DNA of 64,000 nt from Wallemia ichthyophaga EXF-994 (taxonomy: Eukaryota > Basidiomycota > Wallemiomycetes > Wallemiales > Wallemiaceae). The notes under the pieces are model-generated. The model searched no databases. It saw nothing but the letters and a program-made list of their open reading frames with translations, and was not told where the DNA came from. Where the stretch lies: contig NW_008806279.1 in NCBI RefSeq assembly GCF_000400465.1, positions 434,001 to 498,000 on the forward strand, written 5' to 3'. The position numbers and the translations under genes were made by a program. Of the stretch, positions 45,613 through 56,282 are shown piece after piece. The stretch's first letter is position 1. Every line of letters begins with the position of its first letter.

Positions 45613-47941
45613 ATGTCGAACGCACGGCGACTACGCCAGCAAAAAGAATTAGAGGCTTTGCAAGCGAATGAACATGAACATGAGCAGGTGCACGAGGAAT
45701 CAAAGCAGCCACAGCAGCCACCCAAAGTAGTCAATCCATTCGCAGCATTAGGCGGTGGCGGTGAGGACGAAGAGGATGAGGAGGATGAGTCTGGCACGCC
45801 AGCACCAGCATCATCTCACACCACGCACACATCCTCATCAAACAAGGTGTGTAGCAGTCCCAGTCGCTGATCCCCGCTCAATCCACCCGCAGAAGAAGAA
45901 GAAGAAGAAGAGCAAGGCGGATGTGAATGTGGCAGAGGGTGAGCGTTTGCAGTCCAAACCACGTTCAACACAACCCCACACAACCCAAAAGCATAAGAAA
46001 GGGATGAATGAGATCGACGAGGCGTTGCGCGAGCTCAACATCAAGTATCCACACGAGCAGACACAGGCACAGACGCAGTCACAGGCGCAGTCACACCAGG
46101 CAAACACTCCACACAGCACACTCTCCACCCTCCGCACTCTCCTTTCCGTCGACCCTAAACACCTCGACGCGTCTGCGGAAATGAAGAAGATGTTTGGCAG
46201 CAAAGTGGTGAGCTCAGCAACGACGATGAATAGTTACGGTCAGGGGAGAGCGCGTGGACGGCAAGCGCGGATGCAGCAGATGGTTCACAAAGCCACACCG
46301 CGCTCAAACCTCTCCCAACACAAACCAACCTGGCCACCTGCGACATCAGCAAAGTTGGATGGAATGACAATGCGACAGCTCAGCGCGGACGAGCTACGAG
46401 AGTGGCAAGAGAGACACGCTCTTCCCCCCACTATCAACTTGCAGAACAGTGGAAGTTGGTGGACATTCGAGCACGACGCTGCGTACAGATCCGTTCAACA
46501 CCAGTTCTTAGACGCTACAGGAAGCTTCGATCCAAACACGCTCATGGCACTGTTGCAAGTATACCCTTACCACGTCGATACACTCAATCAAGTCTCGGAA
46601 GTGTTTAGAATGCAAGGTGATAATGGTACAGCCGGTGATTTTACAGAGAGGATGCTTTTTGCTATAGAGAGAGGGTTTGCGATGGGTTTCAGTGCACTTT
46701 CGGGTGGATGCAGGGTAGATTTCGACAGGGTGGAGAACCGCGCATTGTGGCTGGGACTCAGTCGACTGATTACACATCTACGCATGAAGGGGTGTTGGAG
46801 GACGGCGTATGAGTATGGCAAGGTGATGCTCGCCCTCGACCCACTCACTGACCCACACGGCGCACTCCTCCAGCTTGATTTCCTCGCCGTCAAAGCTGGT
46901 CAGTACGACTGGTTGCTTGGCGTGGCAGGCGAGTGGCCGTATAACCATACGCACAGCGTACACTTAACAGACACAACATTCCTCCCTGGCATAGCGTATG
47001 CGCGGGCGCTGGCGACGTATTATAAAGGGAGAAGTGTTCATGGAAAGCACGTCTCACTGGATGCGACAGTCAAGTATTTCCTGCAGGCCGTGCTTGCGCA
47101 TCCGCTGGTACTATCGCTGCTACTTGAACACAACCTCGTCAGAGTGTCAGCAGAGCGTGGGGAGGTGTTGAAGAATGTGCTCGTCGTCGAGAAGCATTAT
47201 GAAAAGTATGCACCAATACACGCCCGCCGTAACGAAGCACTCGCACGCATTTATTGCGCTCACTCCCTCCCTCTCTATCGCGACCCTGCGTTGCCAGTGC
47301 AGGCGATAGTCGACCATACGCTCGATGCGCTGCGTGCGGACGGCGTTAGTGAGCGTGGTCAGATTGATTTGGCACAGAGGCAGATGGACAGTGGGGTTAT
47401 CTCTCCATCAGAAACCTTCCCGGAAAACGTCGCAAGACACGCCATCATCAATAACATAACAGACGCTAAAGCTTTTCTGCCAGAAACGTTTAGCGAAGGC
47501 GATGCATTTGATCCAGTTGCTCCGAGCACCTCGAGTAGTGGCTACGACGCGGGCTATTTCGCGGGTATGAGAGGGGGCAGACAGATGGGTGCACACTCAC
47601 AATCACAGCAACACTCACACACTGGCGGGATAGTGTCTTTGATAGAAAGCCTCCTCCGCGGCGATATTAACCTCGGACAGATGGATCCAGATACGCGCGT
47701 CGCGTTCGAGGAGCAGGTCAACCAGCTGCAGGAGGGTGGTATGCCTGGTGGGTTTGGCGGTGATTGGGAGAGTGAGGAAGAGGAGGGCGATGGTGATGGG
47801 GAGAGTGATGAGCGTGATGAGCGTGATGAGCATGATCAGCCGGAGGACAATGCCACACAGCAGCCCGGGATAATAGACAGATTTGCTCGCATGTTTGCAG
47901 GGAATGCCAACCAGGGCAACGCCAACGACAACGTAGATTGA
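45613..47941 (+). CDS. RQC1: Ribosome quality control protein Rqc1/TCF25
   Basis: Exons are 45613-45846 and 45893-47941 (760 aa). The N-terminus has RRLRQQKELEALQ, NPFAALGGGGEDEEDE and a lysine block KKKKKKSKAD, the usual Rqc1/TCF25 opening. The core carries FEHDAAYRSVQHQFLDATGS, DPNTLMALLQVYPYHVDTL, MLFAIERGF, FDRVENRALWLGL, ALDPLTDPHGALLQLD and AGQYDWLL, all family landmarks. The tail is acidic. Yeast Rqc1 works with Ltn1 and Cdc48 to clear stalled nascent chains from 60S subunits. It converges on ARV1 with 38 bp between stop codons. Confidence 0.92.
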
Positions 47942-47979
47942 TATTGATATTGATCTTGTAATAAACAGACAATAGATAG

Positions 47980-48907
47980 CTATATTAGGCAGTAGAGAGC
48001 AACAGACCGCACAAGCCAGCCAGCGAGGATGATGAGGGTAGTGGTAATTGGTGGGGTATTGAGGAGCACGCGCAGGCCGAAACCAGCAGACATGCCACCG
48101 ACGACCGTGTTAACGACGTACGCTCTATCGATAGACTCGTCGTCGAGAGCCGAGAAAATGAGCCAAACGGAGTGTTTTGTGGGGTCGGTGAGAGTACTAT
48201 AGCTTAAAAAGTCATTGGGCATTCCAACACGCTTATCGGTGCGCTCGGCACCCCCACTCGGATCGGCAATGACGAGCAGGAGAAGGAGAAAAAGCTTAGC
48301 GAAGCTTGAGTAAAGAATAGCGAGGCTGATTTGAGTGGAGGGGAGGGAGAGTGTGGGGTATTTGGGGTGTAGACAGCGCACGGCGAGGATTACGCCTATG
48401 TGGTAAGCGACAGCGTCTACGAATGCGCGAAAGAGGAATGAGAGGAAGGACGTGTGGGATGTTGCTGCGAGGGATGTCAGAGGGTGTCTGCATGAGCCAC
48501 CTGCGGCACCCACCGCTTATCCCACTCAGCGGTGTAAGGCTGTGCACCCACTGCACGAAGGCATCAGCTAGGACGAGAATACCGCCGAGTCTGAAGAGCT
48601 GCAAGCGTGGAGTGATGGCTGTGCTTGTGCGTGCGTGTGCGTGCGCGTTGTGCTCACCCGCCCTGCCCCTCACAACGCTCTTGTAGCGCTCCGAGAAAGC
48701 GACCTGGCTCAGTCTGTTGAAGAGGAGGTGCCGGAGAACACCTGGCTTGAGCACGACCAGATCCGCCAGCAGACTGATGTTGCGTTTGCCAATGTACGGG
48801 TCGACCAGACGCGAGCAGCGTGGACACAGCTCGACACGCATATCGACATCTGAGTACATGGTGGCTGCGTGAGTGAGCGTGTACTGGCAGTAGACGCAGA
48901 TGGGCAT
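47980..48907 (-). CDS. ARV1: Sterol/lipid homeostasis protein Arv1
   Basis: An ER membrane protein needed for sterol transport and GPI-anchor synthesis. Exons are 48674-48907, 48514-48598 and 47980-48464 (267 aa). The zinc-binding homology domain is CVYC...ELCPRC followed by VDPYIGKRNISLLADLVVLK. Exon 2 is hydrophobic (LFRLGGILVLADAFVQW) and exon 3 adds three or four membrane segments (FLSFLFRAFVDAVAYHIGVI; ILYSSFAKLFLLLLLVIAD). The second intron is my best choice among several: GTGGGT donor at 48513, acceptor at 48465, with CTGAC upstream of it. Confidence 0.88.
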
Positions 48908-48910
48908 TCT

Positions 48911-48949
48911 GTTGTGTTTTATTGTGTTTTATTGTGTTTTATTGTGTTA
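48911..48949. repeat. 10-bp tandem repeat in the ARV1/PFD1 divergent promoter
   Basis: Nearly four head-to-tail copies of ATTGTGTTTT (the first starts GTTGTGTTTT) lie in the 60 bp between the two divergent start codons, so they fill most of the shared promoter. Confidence 0.8.
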
Positions 48950-48967
48950 CGTTGGACACACACATCG

Positions 48968-49419
48968 ATGAGCGCTAACGACGAAGCGCTGCAGAAGGTG
49001 GTTGAGTGCAATTCGCAGTAATCCACTCACAGACCGCAGGTTCTCTTCAATATACAGCAACAGGCTGTAGGTGCAGAGAAAGCACTGCGTACTGTCACCA
49101 TGCAGCAGGCGTCCCGTGGTCGTGAGAAGCGCCTGGTGCAGCTGACTAGAGCTGAGCTGGAGAGCATCCCGGACGATGGACAGGGCGCTCTGTACAACGG
49201 CGTTGGGAAGATGTGAGTGGTGGGCGAAATGGCTGGTACACGGCTCAACAACACAGGTTCATCAAGGTGGATAGAAATGATCTCATCCAAGACCTAGTCA
49301 AGCAAGAGCGTAGCCTGCTAGAAGACCTAGTCGCCCTCGAGAAGAAACAGGGCTACATGCAGAAGGAACTCACAAACGCACAAGGCAATCTCAAAGATGT
49401 ATTCCAGTCGAGAAGCTAA
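48968..49419 (+). CDS. PFD1: Prefoldin subunit 1
   Basis: A beta-type subunit of the hexameric prefoldin that hands unfolded actin and tubulin to TRiC/CCT. Exons are 48968-48997, 49040-49212 and 49257-49419 (121 aa). The first coiled-coil helix is VLFNIQQQAVGAEKALRTV, and the hairpin core reads ALYNGVGKM joined across the second intron to FIKVDRNDLIQDLVKQ. The second helix is EDLVALEKKQGYMQKELTN. Size and the Y-x-G-V-G-K-M-F turn fit PFD1. Confidence 0.88.
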
Positions 49420-49469
49420 ATATCTAGACATATGTACTTATTCAATCCATTGCACTCACTTTACTCACT

Positions 49470-49924
49470 TTACTTGCTCACTGCTGCTATAGCCTCAACC
49501 TCTACTAGAACATCCTTTGGGAGTCTAGCAACCTCGAAACAGCTTCTGGCTGGTTTGTGTGGTGCGAATGCATCCTCGTAGACCTTGTTGAACTTGTGTA
49601 CGCTGATTAGCCGTGTTCTGCCTCTGCGCTCACACTCACTGCGACAAAGTCCTCCATGTTCTTGAGAAGACACGTTGTCTTGATGGTGTCTTGCATAGAT
49701 GACCCAGATGCCTCAAGCACCTTGCTGAGATTTCCAAGTGCCTGTTTTGCTTGGGCTTCTACACCACCCTCCACGACTGTCATACTCGTTGGGTTGAGTG
49801 GTATACATCCAGATGCATAAACAACATCGTTGTGAGTAATGGCTTGTACGTATGGCCCTACTGCTGATGGTGCTACGCGGGTGTCAAAACCATCATGCAC
49901 CATATGATCCAATCCACCCACCAT
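49470..49924 (-). CDS. RidA/YjgF-family enamine/imine deaminase
   Basis: RidA proteins hydrolyse reactive 2-aminoacrylate and related enamines. Exons are 49640-49924 and 49470-49592 (135 aa). Landmarks are [54 protein letters not shown] and, after a 47-nt intron, FNKVYEDAF and [19 protein letters not shown], which includes the conserved catalytic-site Arg and Glu. There is no obvious mitochondrial presequence, so a cytosolic Hmf1-like role is more likely than Mmf1. Confidence 0.92.
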
Positions 49925-50173
49925 TTGGGGTTGAAGTTACTTTGAATCCTTGCGACACTGGAATTTGTTAGCAACGCACCTATCAACCTCCATCCACCTA
50001 CTACTTCTTGACAGTTGACGTGTAACCTTATGAATCATTATCTAACAATACTTGGTATATTAAACCACTTGGGTTTCTTCTCCTTGTTGCCAAAAAAAAA
50101 TCAACCAAGACGGCCAATCTAACTGAATTCTCATGTACTTTCAAATTGTTATAAAACACATTGGCACTCCACT

Positions 50174-53100
50174 TTACTCCTCCACAACCTTCTGCGCAAG
50201 CGAGATCTGTTAGCGACGTCAGCAATCGATTCCCTTGCAAGTACCTCAAGCACACCTTATCTCCCAGCGACAACGCAATCCCCTGCGTCTTGCTCCTGAT
50301 CCTGACGTGTCCCTGTATGCAACCTTCACCCACATCTACCGTCTTTTCCAGTGAGATATTAGCCAGCGCATCCTCCCCAAACACGCTCCTCGCGTACATG
50401 TTCGCCGAGAGGAAGTCGCACTCCCCGCTCATGCTAGCGTCGGGAGTGAGACATGCCATATTGGTGCTCTTCATGATATGCTGGAGATACACTCTAAGAT
50501 CGTCTATCGTAGTGTTGACGTGCACCTTGTTCTCCCACTCAAACTCACTCCACATAGCTCTGAACTGCGATTCTGTGCATGTAGCAGGTTTGATGTAGTC
50601 CATAATATCGACGTGGATATCGTTCAGCACTATATTCGTTCCCTCTCCACTTCCACCGCCACTGCCAAGAGCATCGAAAGCGATATTCCCAAAGATAACT
50701 CCTGTCTCGGTGGAGCTCACCTTGACACTAGCCTTGAGAGTGTGGAAGGCATGTGGTGCGAGAGTTGTAGTTGAAGGACGTTCGACAATCTTGAGATCGC
50801 CCAGTGTAGCGAATTCTATATTAAGGTTAGACAGTGTGTACCCAGTCTGATTAACGAGGAGCACATCGAGTATAATGTCGAACTGGTGTATGTTGACATA
50901 GGCTTCCGCATAGACGCTATCTGAGAAACCAGTCAGCTGCACAATACGCTGCAGCTTCGACATGAAATCATCGCCGACAGCATCAGCCTCAGTCCCGCCG
51001 GTAGCGCGCGACAAGTCGAGTTCGAATTCGCGCGTGTCAACATCGCGTGACTTTTTGAAATGCCTAAACGAGATGACATCGTCAGGTTGCACTTTGTGAA
51101 CTCTTTCAGTTGATCTAGCCTTCTCGGCAGCTTTCGCTTCGGCATCTGCCACCATTGTTGCATATGCCTGCTTCGTGTCGTGGAGAAATACCCCTGTGAA
51201 ACTCGCGGATGCCGCGGCATTCGTCTCTGCTAGAGCTGTCACACATCCGAGTATACGCTCAGCACTATCTTCGTCTATCGCCGTACTAACAAATTTGGTC
51301 TGCCCGACGCGTACAATAGACGTCATCATCAACATCGCTTCCGCTTTATGGGCATTTTGTACACTGCTGTCAGTGTCGTTGTTGCTGACGAGTCGCAGAA
51401 CCAATTTGGTGAGTGTGGATGCGAGCACACTGGCTGTGAAGAAGTCGCCATTAAGCACTAATCCACGTAACGGAGGCTTTGTCGCTGCTTTTACAGCTGC
51501 TAATCGACTCGCATCCTCGGCTGTTGAGACGGTCGTTTCGGTGGCATACGTACCATCTGCTAGCACCTTGGTGGTGGTGACCAATTTGTTCTCATTTGTA
51601 GCCTCCTTGTCCTCAGTGTACTCCTGCGCATCATACGCTTGCTGCTCAGCAGCAAGTATTGGGATTTGTCCTAATACACCCCTCATTTTCTCGAAAGCTA
51701 TTTGTATATCGTCGCTAGATTCAGCGTATTCTCCAATTATCCACAAAGCTCCACGGAATACTTTACCAGATTTAATATGGTGGAATGTCTTGAAGAGCTG
51801 GTTGATTATGGTGGGACGGAGAGTGGGGAACTTCTCGACAACTTCCCTGACGAAAGCTATCACATCGATTGCCGAAGGGTTGTTAGAGTCGCCGAGGAAA
51901 CTCATCAGAGTTTCAATAACAGAGGACGCGACTTGAGAATATTTGACGGAGATGTTGTGAATGGATTGGATGAGTAGTTGACGATACTCAACTAGACGCT
52001 CTAAATCTTGTGACGAAGTTGTTTTGATGAGTTCTTTCTTCAAGTAATCGATAACTTGGTCGACGTTACGTGAAGTTACCATCTCCAAAACAATTTTCAG
52101 CGCTTTACGTTTAACTTCCATATCTGGGGCTGAAAGAACGTCGAGTATGTCCATGATGAGAGGGTCGAGGAGGTGGTTATGTTTTGTATGCATATCGTTC
52201 AACCTAGCCAAGACAATAAGTTTTACGTTGTTGTCTGAGACATTTACGATGAGGTTGATGAAAGCGCTGGCAGCGGCTGCAGGGGTTGTGTGAGAGCAGT
52301 AGATTGGGTTTAAGCCATCAACTTACACTTTACAGCAGCAGGATTATCTGTGAGAGCGTTTAGAGTAGTAGCAGCTTCATATTTAACAGAGTGAGAAGGA
52401 CTGTCTAATAACTCATATATAGTCCTTATGTACTGATTTTTGTTTGGATTTTCGCTATGACAATCCTTTCTTATCAATTCAATGATAGATAATTGCATCA
52501 ATTCATCGAAAGACGCGACGTTATCGAATAGAACGTGCAAGTAATCCAAAGCAGACGAAGGATTAATGTCAGAGAGTGTAACGAAAGCATTTCTCTTGCA
52601 TGTGGAATCAGATTCAGCTGCTAAGAAAGCTTCTAACAACTCCGCAGCGTCTGGAATAAGGTAATCGAATTGGTTGTAAATAGACCAAACAGCGAATACC
52701 GCGTTTTTTCTAACGTAGCTGTGGCGGTGTTCCAAGCAGCTTCTTACGGTGGGTATCAGAGGGTCTAGCAACTCACTGTCACTGAGCTTCTGTAAGAATC
52801 TAAGGGTGGAACCACGAATGAACTCATTTGGGTGCTGCAGATCATTTCTAATTGCATTGCACACAAGAATCATTTCTTGCTTTAGCTTGCCGCTGTCATC
52901 GTATTTGGGACAAACTTCCCAATAAAAGTGAAGAAGCTTCTTAAGGTGCTTGTTCTTGCTGGGAAGAAGGTATTGAATAATGGGCATTAGAAGCTGTGGC
53001 TGTGGCTGGCCATTTAGCGTGAGTAGTATTATCTTCTTAAGCGTCTCGAGTTTGAGGTCGTCACTGCCTTTCTCCAGCGCATGGCGCAACTCAGCGACGT

Positions 53101-53194
53101 TTGGCTGATCGAGGATTTCAAAATTAATTAAAGTGTAGCTTGGTAGCGTTGAGTTTGAATTTGAACTTAAATTTGAATTTGAGTTTGAGTTCAT
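50174..53194 (-). CDS. SEC26: Coatomer beta subunit (beta-COP)
   Basis: A COPI coat subunit for Golgi-to-ER transport. Exons are 52327-53194, 50256-52276 and 50174-50206 (973 aa). The N-terminal half is a HEAT solenoid (NEFIRGSTLRFLQKLSD, HRHSYVRKNAVFAVWSIY, DNNVKLIVLARLNDMHTKH). The C-terminal half is the appendage domain. The last exon is 11 codons: ISLAQKVVEE and stop, joined to ALSLGDK by a 49-nt intron ending CTAACAG. Without that splice the frame runs on to 50028 and adds about 65 unrelated residues. The start codon is 27 bp from that of the divergent AP-3 delta gene. Confidence 0.95.
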
Positions 53195-53221
53195 GGCTGC
53201 TGCTCTTCAACCTGCGCTGTC
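53195..53221. promoter_or_regulatory. 27-bp divergent start-codon spacer, SEC26 / APL5
   Basis: Only 27 bp lie between the start codons of two vesicle-coat genes. The core promoters must extend into one or both coding regions or into the short first introns of APL5. Confidence 0.6.
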
Positions 53222-56200
53222 ATGCTCTTTATACAGGTGAGCCTGGAATTTAAAAATTATTTCATTTCTTACGCCTTGTAGCACCTCTCTGGCCTCATCA
53301 AGGTGCGTGCGCTGTTTCATCTCTCCCCATCTCACCATCTCACCATATCCAGGGCTTACGAGCCAATAAGGACGATGAGGATAAATTTATACAATCAACT
53401 TTACAAGAAATCAAGAATGAGATCAAAAGCGCTGATATCGAAACTAAATCTGTAGCTGTACTCAAATTGAGTTATGTGGGTTAATCGGGTTAATAGTCGT
53501 GATCTACACGCTTAACTAACCAAAACACAGCTTGAAATGCTCGGTTATGACATTTCCTGGGTTAGTTACATGTGTCTCACTCTGCCGCGTCTCACCCCCA
53601 CTTCAGTCCGCGTTCCCCATCATCGAGACAGCCAGTTCCTCAAAATTACATCTTAAATCTATTGGCTATCTCGCCGCGTCTTTATCTTTCTCTTCTCAAA
53701 CTGACGTAATGATTCTAATGCCGAATCTTCTCAAGAAGGATCTCGCCAGTGAGCCATCCGCCGCACTCAGCTGCTTCTCTTCCGTGGCGACGCCGGAGCT
53801 ATCAGTTGACTTATCCGCCGATCTCTCCAGGCTGTCGACCCACACACGCCCCGCTATTCGTCAGAAGGCTGTAGCTGCGATCCTCGTAGCCATCAAGCAG
53901 TCCAACAACCTCGACCTCGCTGACTTCAAGAAGCGCCTGAGGGAAAGGCTGCACGACGACGACGCGGGTGTTCTCAGTGCGACTGTCTCCGCCATCACCG
54001 AACTGGCCTCTTTATACCCTACCCAATCTCTTGGTTTTGCTCCGCCGCTCTACGACCTCCTCACATCATCCAACAACAATTGGATGATTATCAAGATACT
54101 CAAGCTATTTGCTGCGCTACTACCACACGAACAGCGTCTCCAGAAGAAGCTCTACGCCCCTCTCTCCGACCTCATCGAGAGCACAACAGCTGTTAGTGTG
54201 CTCTACGAATGCGTTCTCACCTGCATAGTCGGTGGTATGCTGCACAAGAACCAGATGGCGGAGAACTGTCTCGAGAAGCTAACAAAGTTCCTCACCGACG
54301 ACGACCACAACTGTGAGTTATCCATTCTGCGACACCCACACAACATATCTGACGAGGGAAAAGTGAAATACGTAGCACTGCTAGCTATAGCGCAGATGAT
54401 ACCGACACACGCTCACCTCCTACATGTACACCAAGACGACCTGCTCAGCACCCTCGACGACCCCGACCTCACCATACGCCTGCAGGGTCTAAAAGTCGTT
54501 AGCGCCATCGTCACAACTGAAAATGTCGAGCCAGTTATGAATAAACTCTTCGAACAACTCGTCCCAACCCGTCCAGATGCCGCTGCGTCGCTGAAAGACC
54601 CCCGCATCAATGGCAGTGGTTCTGGCAACACCAACACGCCTTCTTACACTCGCAAACTCGCTCACACTGTCCTCGATATTTGCAAACGCGACCAATATAC
54701 TAACATCCCCTCCTTTGCGTGGTTGATTGATGTCGTTGTGCAACTCGCCAAGGTTGTTCCAGGTGTGGAGATGGACGGTGATACTGGTCGTGATGCTACC
54801 AGCAAAGATGATCTGGCCACATGCCTCCAGTCCACCTTTTTAGAAATACCTGTGACGTATCCACAGACACGCGAGTACAGTGTGAATATATCGCTATCCC
54901 TGCTGGGAGAGTATGTGGAGAGCAGCAATGGCGGTAGCAGTGGTAGTAGCAGTAGCAGTAGCAGTATCGGTGATGGTACAGACGTTGGCAGTAGCAGTAG
55001 CAGCGGTGTCATGAGTAGTATAAAGCATGCGATGCTACCAGCCGCTGTATACATCCTCGGTGAATATGCAATGTAGGTGTACTTAGATTTGTGTTATTCC
55101 CGGCTAGTGCGCTCTACTAACATACTCAATCAGGTTCCTCGACACACCACACGCAGCCGTGTCTAATCTCGCCCATCTCGCCCACCTCCACCCCTTCCTC
55201 ACACCCCGCCTCTCGCCTTGCACCGTCGCAATTGCCCTCACCAGTCTCGGCAAAGTTTACGGGATACATGCGATGCTGCTCGCTAATGCGTGGGAGGAGG
55301 ATGCAGGCAATGTGAAGAGTGCGCAGATGGCCAGACTCGCTCGCGCCGCTATTGACGCTGCTACGCCTTGTCAAGCTTCGAACGATGTGGACGTCGTCGA
55401 ACGAGCTCGTCTTCTTGTTAACCTCCTCTCTGTTGTGTGGGGGGAGTTACGCAAGAGCGGGAGTGGTGAAAAAGCGACGGATGGGAAGGAGAGTGAGGAG
55501 AGTGCGATGAATGAGGCGAATGAGTCAAAAGAGAACGTCAATGTGAATGTCAAATTGGACAACGAGGAAAATACAAACGTAGATCACGGCGACACCGTCG
55601 CTACCGCTTCGGAAGCTCCTCGCTCACTCTATCTTCTCAGCAGCATATACTTCGATAAGCCAGGCGCTGTGCCGTTGGACAAGGCTGATATGGCCAGCAA
55701 CGTTGATCTAGATGCGCCGCTGATCGCAGATCTCTGCGATGAGGTTTACACGGACGACGAACACGAGAAGGAGGAGAATCACAAGACGACAATCCAAGTG
55801 ACTGTGGATACAGCAGAAGAAAACAGACGGAGGAGACAGCGCAAGGCGGCGCTCAGAGCTGAACGCGCTGAAAATCCCTACTACATCAAGAGTAAGGATG
55901 AAAGAGGGAGTCAGAGTGAAGAAGAGCAGGAGAAAAATCACTACGATGTGGATAGCATACCGATAGTCAACTTCCAGCATGATGAGCATGATGAGCATGA
56001 TAACACAAAGCACTCTGCACTATTTTATCCCAAAAATGAAAATAAAAGCAGCACCAGCAGTCGCGCACACTCACTCAAATCTCCCCCTCTCCCCACCTCC
56101 TCCAGTCAGTCTAGTCTGAGCACACCTCACACACCTCGCACAACGCGCTCCCCAGAACCACACGCGCTGTCGTCGGGAACGGTAAACAAAGTGGTGAAAA

Positions 56201-56232
56201 AGAAAGCAAAAAGGAACGAAAAAATACATTAA
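53222..56232 (+). CDS. APL5: AP-3 adaptor complex subunit delta
   Basis: The large subunit of the AP-3 coat for Golgi-to-vacuole transport. Exons are 53222-53236, 53282-53302, 53353-53475, 53531-53560, 53607-55072 and 55134-56232 (917 aa). The start is split over tiny exons: MLFIQ, HLSGLIK, then GLRANKDDEDKFIQS. The adaptin trunk continues with TKSVAVLKLSY, LEMLGYDISW, SAFPIIETAS, LKSIGYLAASLSF and LKKDLASEPSAALSC. The hinge is Ser/Gly- and Glu/Lys-rich, with NRRRRQRKAALRAERAENPYY-like basic residues that match the delta-adaptin hinge (kept short here). The C-terminal ear is short. Delta rather than alpha or gamma adaptin is chosen from the N-terminus and hinge. Confidence 0.9.
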
Positions 56233-56282
56233 GTTGTGTAGCATTAAAAATCATTACGTATACGTATACTATGGAGTTAAGA

